From assembly GCF_009939225.1 (NCBI RefSeq), contig NZ_JAACJR010000008.1, forward strand, positions 1,665,377 through 1,729,376: a stretch of 64,000 bases of DNA, read 5' to 3'. The notes below the pieces were generated by a model. It worked only from the letters and a program-made list of their open reading frames with translations, ran no database searches and was not told the DNA's origin. Of this stretch, positions 60,685-64,000 are shown piece by piece. The stretch's first letter is position 1. The number at the start of each line of letters is the position of its first letter. The DNA is from Sediminibacterium soli (GTDB lineage: Bacteria; Bacteroidota; Bacteroidia; Chitinophagales; Chitinophagaceae). The position numbers and the translations under genes were made by a program.

Positions 60685-61338
60685 TTATGATTTTGCGTAA
60701 CCGTAAGTCTCTATATCCGAAAGATCCCTGACCGGCCGCGTTGTTCCGTTTACCAGCAGGTACAGGTTATCGCAGATATCCAGCACGGGGCGGTACATAT
60801 GATCGGTGACAATAATCCCCTTGTTGCGTTTTTCCTCTGATAACAATTCCTTTGCCTTTTCGGTCTGCAGCGGGCTCAGGTGGGTAAAGGGTTCATCCAG
60901 CATAACAAAATCCGAGCTGGATTTGGCGATGGCGTACAGTTCAACCAGCCGGATCCCCCCTCCCGGAAGACTTGCCAACGAGGCCGTATATTTTGACGCA
61001 AACTCAGGGAACCTGCCGGTAAACGCCGCAAAGTCCAGCTCAAAATCTTCGAAAATCCTTTTTAACGTTAGTGTTTGTGGAATGAAGTTGAACTGCGGCA
61101 GGTAACGCAGCCGGTGCGGTATGCTGAAAGCCTGCGGCAAGGATTGGTTATTTATGCGAACCGATTTTTCGCAGGACAGGTTCCCGTAAATAATTTTCAT
61201 CAGGCAGGATTTTCCTTCTCCGTTCCTGCCCAGCAGACCGGTTATTTTTCCTGTCTCGGATCTGATATAAATATCGGACAGGATCTTCCTGTCACCAAAT
61301 GCCAGTTGTATACCGTCTGCTTCCAGTGTATGGGTCAT
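60685..61338 (-). CDS. ABC transporter ATP-binding protein
   Basis: This 217-residue protein has Walker A GLLGRNGEGKSCLMKI (about residues 35-50), an unusual signature (LPGGGIRLVELYA in place of LSGGQ), Walker B SDFVMLDEPFTHLSPLQ and the switch His in GIIVTDHMYR. The divergent signature is worth checking but all nucleotide-binding motifs are present. It pairs with the small membrane protein encoded 5 bases upstream and probably forms an exporter. Confidence 0.92.
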   Translation of the reverse strand: MTHTLEADGIQLAFGDRKILSDIYIRSETGKITGLLGRNGEGKSCLMKIIYGNLSCEKSVRINNQSLPQAFSIPHRLRYLPQFNFIPQTLTLKRIFEDFELDFAAFTGRFPEFASKYTASLASLPGGGIRLVELYAIAKSSSDFVMLDEPFTHLSPLQTEKAKELLSEEKRNKGIIVTDHMYRPVLDICDNLYLLVNGTTRPVRDLSDIETYGYAKS

Positions 61339-61343
61339 TTGAA

Positions 61344-61643
61344 TCAGCGGATCTGGGTGATGAGAAAAAGAAACAGCATAAAATCAAAGCACAGCGTTAC
61401 TGTCCATAACAAAACCCTGGAAACACCCAGGTTACGGTAGTAGTAATATTCCTTGCTTTTATAGCCGTTGATGAAGTAGTACGTAATGGCGAGGGTTGTT
61501 ATTTTGAGCCAGAAAATGCCGATAAAAACGCTGAAACCGTATGCCCGGAAAATAAACAGGCAGCAGGCGGTCATAAGCAGCGACAGCAGCAGGAAGCTTT
61601 TGTAGAAAGTCCAGATAAGCCGTATGGTTCTGACCGTTTTCAT
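61344..61643 (-). CDS. Small membrane protein, likely partner of the ABC ATPase
   Basis: A 99-residue protein with about three hydrophobic segments: FLLLSLLMTACCLFIFRAYGFSVFIGIFWLKITTLAITYYFI and VLLWTVTLCFDFMLFLFLITQI, joined by a basic and Tyr-rich loop (GYKSKEYYYYRNLG). No known family is recognised. It lies 5 bases before the ABC ATPase gene, the usual place for a permease, although it is shorter than most. Confidence 0.75.
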   Translation of the reverse strand: MKTVRTIRLIWTFYKSFLLLSLLMTACCLFIFRAYGFSVFIGIFWLKITTLAITYYFINGYKSKEYYYYRNLGVSRVLLWTVTLCFDFMLFLFLITQIR

Positions 61644-61738
61644 TTGTGTATAACCTATACCACCAGGGTATTCTGCGGGAACTACTGTTGAAAGCGTGGG
61701 TGTTTTATGAACCGAAACAGCTTTGGCACCTCAGTCAC

Positions 61739-62737
61739 TTACCCGATCAAGCCTGCCGCCTTGCTGATCTCCAGCATCCTGTCCATGGGTTTCTTGGCGG
61801 CCAGGCGAAGCGGCTCATCCATCGTGATCTCCGGTGTTTCGTACTGCATACACAGGTAAAGCTTCTCCAGCGTATTCCGTTTCATATGCGGGCAGTCGTT
61901 ACAGGCGCAGCTATTATCGGGCGGAGCGGGAATAAAGGTCTTACCCGGACTTCGCTGCTGCATCTGGTGAAGAATGCCGGTTTCTGTGGCCACAATATAT
62001 TCATTATGGCTGTCGGTTTCGGAGAATTTCAATAACTGGGTGGTGCTGCCGATATAATCTGCCACGGCAAGCACCGGGTCTTCGCATTCGGGGTGAGCGA
62101 TCAGCCTGGCGTTGGGGTGGCGCATTTTCAGTTTGGTGATCTTTTCCAGGCTGAATATCTCATGGACCATACAGGAGCCATTCCATAACAGCATATCCCG
62201 ACCCGTTTTCTTATTGATCCAGGCGCCCAGGTTCTTATCGGGTGCAAAAATGATGGGCTGGTCGGGCGGAATACTCTCGATGATCTTCACCGCATTGCTG
62301 CTGGTACAGATGATATCGCTCAATGCCTTTATTTCGGCCGTACAGTTGATATACGAGACTACGATATGGTTTGGGTGCTTTTCCTTAAACAGCCTGAATA
62401 AGGGCGCAGGAGCGCTGTCTGCAAGCGAACAACCGGCCTTCAGGTCGGGCAGCAGCACTTTTTTGGTGGGATTGAGGATTTTGGCCGTTTCCGCCATAAA
62501 ATGCACCCCGGCAAATACGATCCTGTCGGCATCGGTCTCTTTGGCTTTCTGGGCAAGACCCAGGCTGTCGCCAATATAGTCCGCCACATCCTGTATATCG
62601 GGTTCCTGGTAAAAATGGGCGAGGATGACGGCGTTCTTTTCTTTTTTCAGCCTGTCGATCTCCGCAAACAGATCCAGGTGTGGGTCTATCACGGCATCGT
62701 AAAACCCTTTTTCCAAAACCATCTCCTGTGTGTTCAT
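61739..62737 (-). CDS. nadA: Quinolinate synthase A
   Basis: A 332-residue protein with the NadA motifs: [78 protein letters not shown] and the C-terminal [20 protein letters not shown]. Conserved Cys residues bind the [4Fe-4S] cluster that condenses iminoaspartate with dihydroxyacetone phosphate. Neither nadB nor nadC is in the window. The gene is divergent from the PpiD-like gene across the DnaA-box region. Confidence 0.96.
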   Translation of the reverse strand: MNTQEMVLEKGFYDAVIDPHLDLFAEIDRLKKEKNAVILAHFYQEPDIQDVADYIGDSLGLAQKAKETDADRIVFAGVHFMAETAKILNPTKKVLLPDLKAGCSLADSAPAPLFRLFKEKHPNHIVVSYINCTAEIKALSDIICTSSNAVKIIESIPPDQPIIFAPDKNLGAWINKKTGRDMLLWNGSCMVHEIFSLEKITKLKMRHPNARLIAHPECEDPVLAVADYIGSTTQLLKFSETDSHNEYIVATETGILHQMQQRSPGKTFIPAPPDNSCACNDCPHMKRNTLEKLYLCMQYETPEITMDEPLRLAAKKPMDRMLEISKAAGLIG

Positions 62738-63027
62738 AATTGCCGTATTAATAATTAATAATTCTTTTATTTATAAAATACCTATTACTATTAGGGCTGT
62801 GGATATCCGGATAACTTTCTTATCCCCAATAGGCAAAGGTAAACTGTTGTTGTTTATGCAAGCTTATTAACAGGTATATCCACAGCGTAAATGCAGTATT
62901 GACGGAGAAATTGCTGTTTTTTTAACATATGTGGATGATGCAATACACAACAGGGGTTCTGAAGTATCCCCAATCGTCCAACTGTGTATTAACAGGGATA
63001 ATTGGCAAGTGAACTTTGGCCGGACGG

Positions 63028-63045
63028 CTGCGGGTGCACCCGCAG
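63028..63045. repeat. Perfect 18-base palindrome in the DnaA-box region
   Basis: CTGCGGGTGCACCCGCAG is its own reverse complement. It sits between the left and right clusters of DnaA boxes. Confidence 0.7.
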
Positions 63046-63120
63046 GGGTATTTTATTCGACCCGTGTCCCCAACAGGCCGGGTCGTTTAGCGGGTTTATA
63101 CACATAAAAGACGGCCTATC

Positions 63121-63134
63121 CACACCCGGGTGTG
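63121..63134. repeat. Perfect 14-base palindrome overlapping a DnaA box
   Basis: CACACCCGGGTGTG is its own reverse complement and overlaps the near-consensus DnaA box CTATCCACA at 63116-63124. Confidence 0.7.
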
Positions 63135-63284
63135 AACAGTGAAAAAACAGGCTGGTTTGCCGGCAGGAAAAGCACGGGCTGTTTTCCGGGAAAGAAAGAA
63201 AAATGTTGTACCAGACTGGAATCCGGCGGGGGTCGGGTTGTCTAAAACCCTTGTATTTATTGCCTTTTTAAGGGTTATCCACAA

Positions 63285-63315
63285 TTTGTTCTGACGCTTT
63301 ATTCCCCTATTTTTG
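63285..63315 (+). promoter_or_regulatory. Promoter of the PpiD-like gene, full Bacteroidota consensus
   Basis: TTTG (63285-63288), a 19-base spacer and TATTTTTG (63308-63315) match TTTG-N19-TAnnTTTG exactly. Predicted leader about 40 bases. The -33 box is two bases downstream of a perfect DnaA box. Confidence 0.75.
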
Positions 63316-63360
63316 CTACCCCATAAAACAGGGGGCAACTAAACCTACAATTGAACTGTT

Positions 63361-64000
63361 ATGTCTGTAATTCAGAGTATTCGTGACAAAGGGGCGTGGA
63401 TCATCTTTGGCATTATTGCGTTGGCATTGATCGCTTTTATCCTGCAGGATGGTGTGGGTCGTGGCCGTGGCGCCGCGTTTTCCACTGCGAGCGTTATCGG
63501 TAAAGTAAATGGAGAGAAGATACTGCGCGGCGAGTTTGAAGAAAAACTGCAGATGCAGGAACGTATGTATGCCGGCCAGGGTGCCACCCGCGAACAGCTG
63601 GTTGCTTCCGTGTGGAACCAGGAAGTGGAAAAAGCGGTTTTGTCGCAGCAATACGAGAAACTGGGATTGCAGGTTACACCGAAAGAGCTGGGCGATATAT
63701 TATATGGCCCGAATTCGCCGCTTCGCCAGGAATTTACCGATCCTAAAACCGGTGAGTTCATGGTAAACAACGCCAGACAGGCGATCGCCCAATTGAAAAA
63801 AAGCACCAACAGCGAGCAGCTCAAAGCCATCAACGCCGCATATATCGAGCCCAGCATCCAGAAAGCGCTTCGCGAAAAATACCAGAACCTGCTGATCCAG
63901 GGCAATTATCTTCCCAAATGGATGTTGTCCAAACTGGAGGCGGACAATAATACAATGGGTTCTTTCTCTTATGTATTTGTGCCTTACCAGACCGTTGGTG
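63361..64000 (+). CDS. Peptidyl-prolyl isomerase/chaperone, PpiD/SurA-like (3' end outside window)
   Basis: The frame runs open to the right edge, so only 213 residues are seen. It begins MSVIQSIRDKGAWIIFGIIALALIAFILQDG: a short basic stretch and one membrane helix, as in PpiD. The SurA N-terminal-like region follows (IGKVNGEKILRGEFEEKLQMQERMYAGQGATREQLVASVWNQEVEKAVLSQQYEKLGLQVTPKELG). The parvulin domain expected later is not in the window. It should be an inner-membrane-anchored chaperone for outer-membrane proteins. Confidence 0.9.
   Translation, partial: MSVIQSIRDKGAWIIFGIIALALIAFILQDGVGRGRGAAFSTASVIGKVNGEKILRGEFEEKLQMQERMYAGQGATREQLVASVWNQEVEKAVLSQQYEKLGLQVTPKELGDILYGPNSPLRQEFTDPKTGEFMVNNARQAIAQLKKSTNSEQLKAINAAYIEPSIQKALREKYQNLLIQGNYLPKWMLSKLEADNNTMGSFSYVFVPYQTVG

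Larger units (their letters stand above)
62738..63360. other. Candidate chromosomal replication origin (oriC) with DnaA boxes
   Basis: A 620-base intergenic region. Perfect TTATNCACA boxes lie at 63096-63104 (TTATACACA) and 63275-63283 (TTATCCACA). One-mismatch boxes lie at 62798-62806 (minus), 62820-62828, 62876-62884, 62930-62938 (minus), 62983-62991 (minus) and 63116-63124. An AT-rich stretch, 62747-62793, is a candidate unwinding element. Two perfect palindromes lie at 63028-63045 and 63121-63134. No ORF is credible inside. Confidence 0.65.

Noticed and set aside
1..64000. tRNA, rRNA and transposase genes
   Set aside because: No cloverleaf-like sequence, no rRNA-like block and no DDE or HUH transposase was seen on either strand, so none is reported.

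Overview
The window looks like a chromosomal segment of a Bacteroidota bacterium, most probably family Chitinophagaceae. The grounds are a SusC/TonB-type outer-membrane barrel, DUF4136, DUF6132 and DUF2891 proteins, a GH3-family protein, two Crp/Fnr regulators lying next to their likely targets, and promoters of the Bacteroidota form TTTG-N19-TAnnTTTG. GC content is about 50 percent. No transposase, integrase, rRNA, tRNA or CRISPR array was seen. Species-level assignment is not possible from the sequence alone.

Layout. 1-9 kb: the end of an outer-membrane receptor, an AraC regulator, two convergent L,D-transpeptidases, a UvrD/PcrA helicase and a secreted NTF2-like protein. 9-10.35 kb: a gene-poor stretch with small ORFs and several inverted repeats. 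10.35-16.4 kb: an Nfu-type Fe-S protein, DUF2891, a methyltransferase, then pnuC and nadR (nicotinamide riboside uptake and phosphorylation) separated by a four-helix-bundle gene flanked by long inverted repeats; then mtgA and a LysE exporter. 16.4-28.4 kb: cyclophilin, GH3, a glycosyltransferase fusion, inositol phosphatase, thiL, S41 protease, nagA, an omega-amidase-like nitrilase, an LpxR-like protein and recX. 28.4-39.7 kb: response regulator, dnaN, sterol desaturase, kdsB, a large hybrid histidine kinase, a KdnB-like dehydrogenase, uvrB. 39.7-62.7 kb: 30 of 33 genes are on the minus strand, including recA, mgsA, tag, an ArsR-SRPBCC-DoxX-YdeI operon, a rhodanese/OsmC/DUF6132/Crp sulfur cluster, a small ABC system and nadA. 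62.74-63.36 kb: an intergenic region rich in DnaA boxes, followed by the start of a PpiD/SurA-like periplasmic chaperone.

Two signals stand out. First, a set of intergenic elements made of iterated 7-9 nt words arranged as inverted arms. At least four unrelated word classes (A to D) share this architecture, and most copies lie directly against a stop codon. One copy, class B between pnuC and nadR, encloses a gene of the four-helix-bundle/S23 family. That layout resembles 23S rRNA intervening sequences, but it sits here inside a protein-coding operon. Second, the region at 62.74-63.3 kb has two perfect and at least six near-perfect DnaA boxes, an AT-rich stretch and palindromes. With the strong leftward gene orientation beside it, this makes it a good candidate for the chromosomal replication origin.
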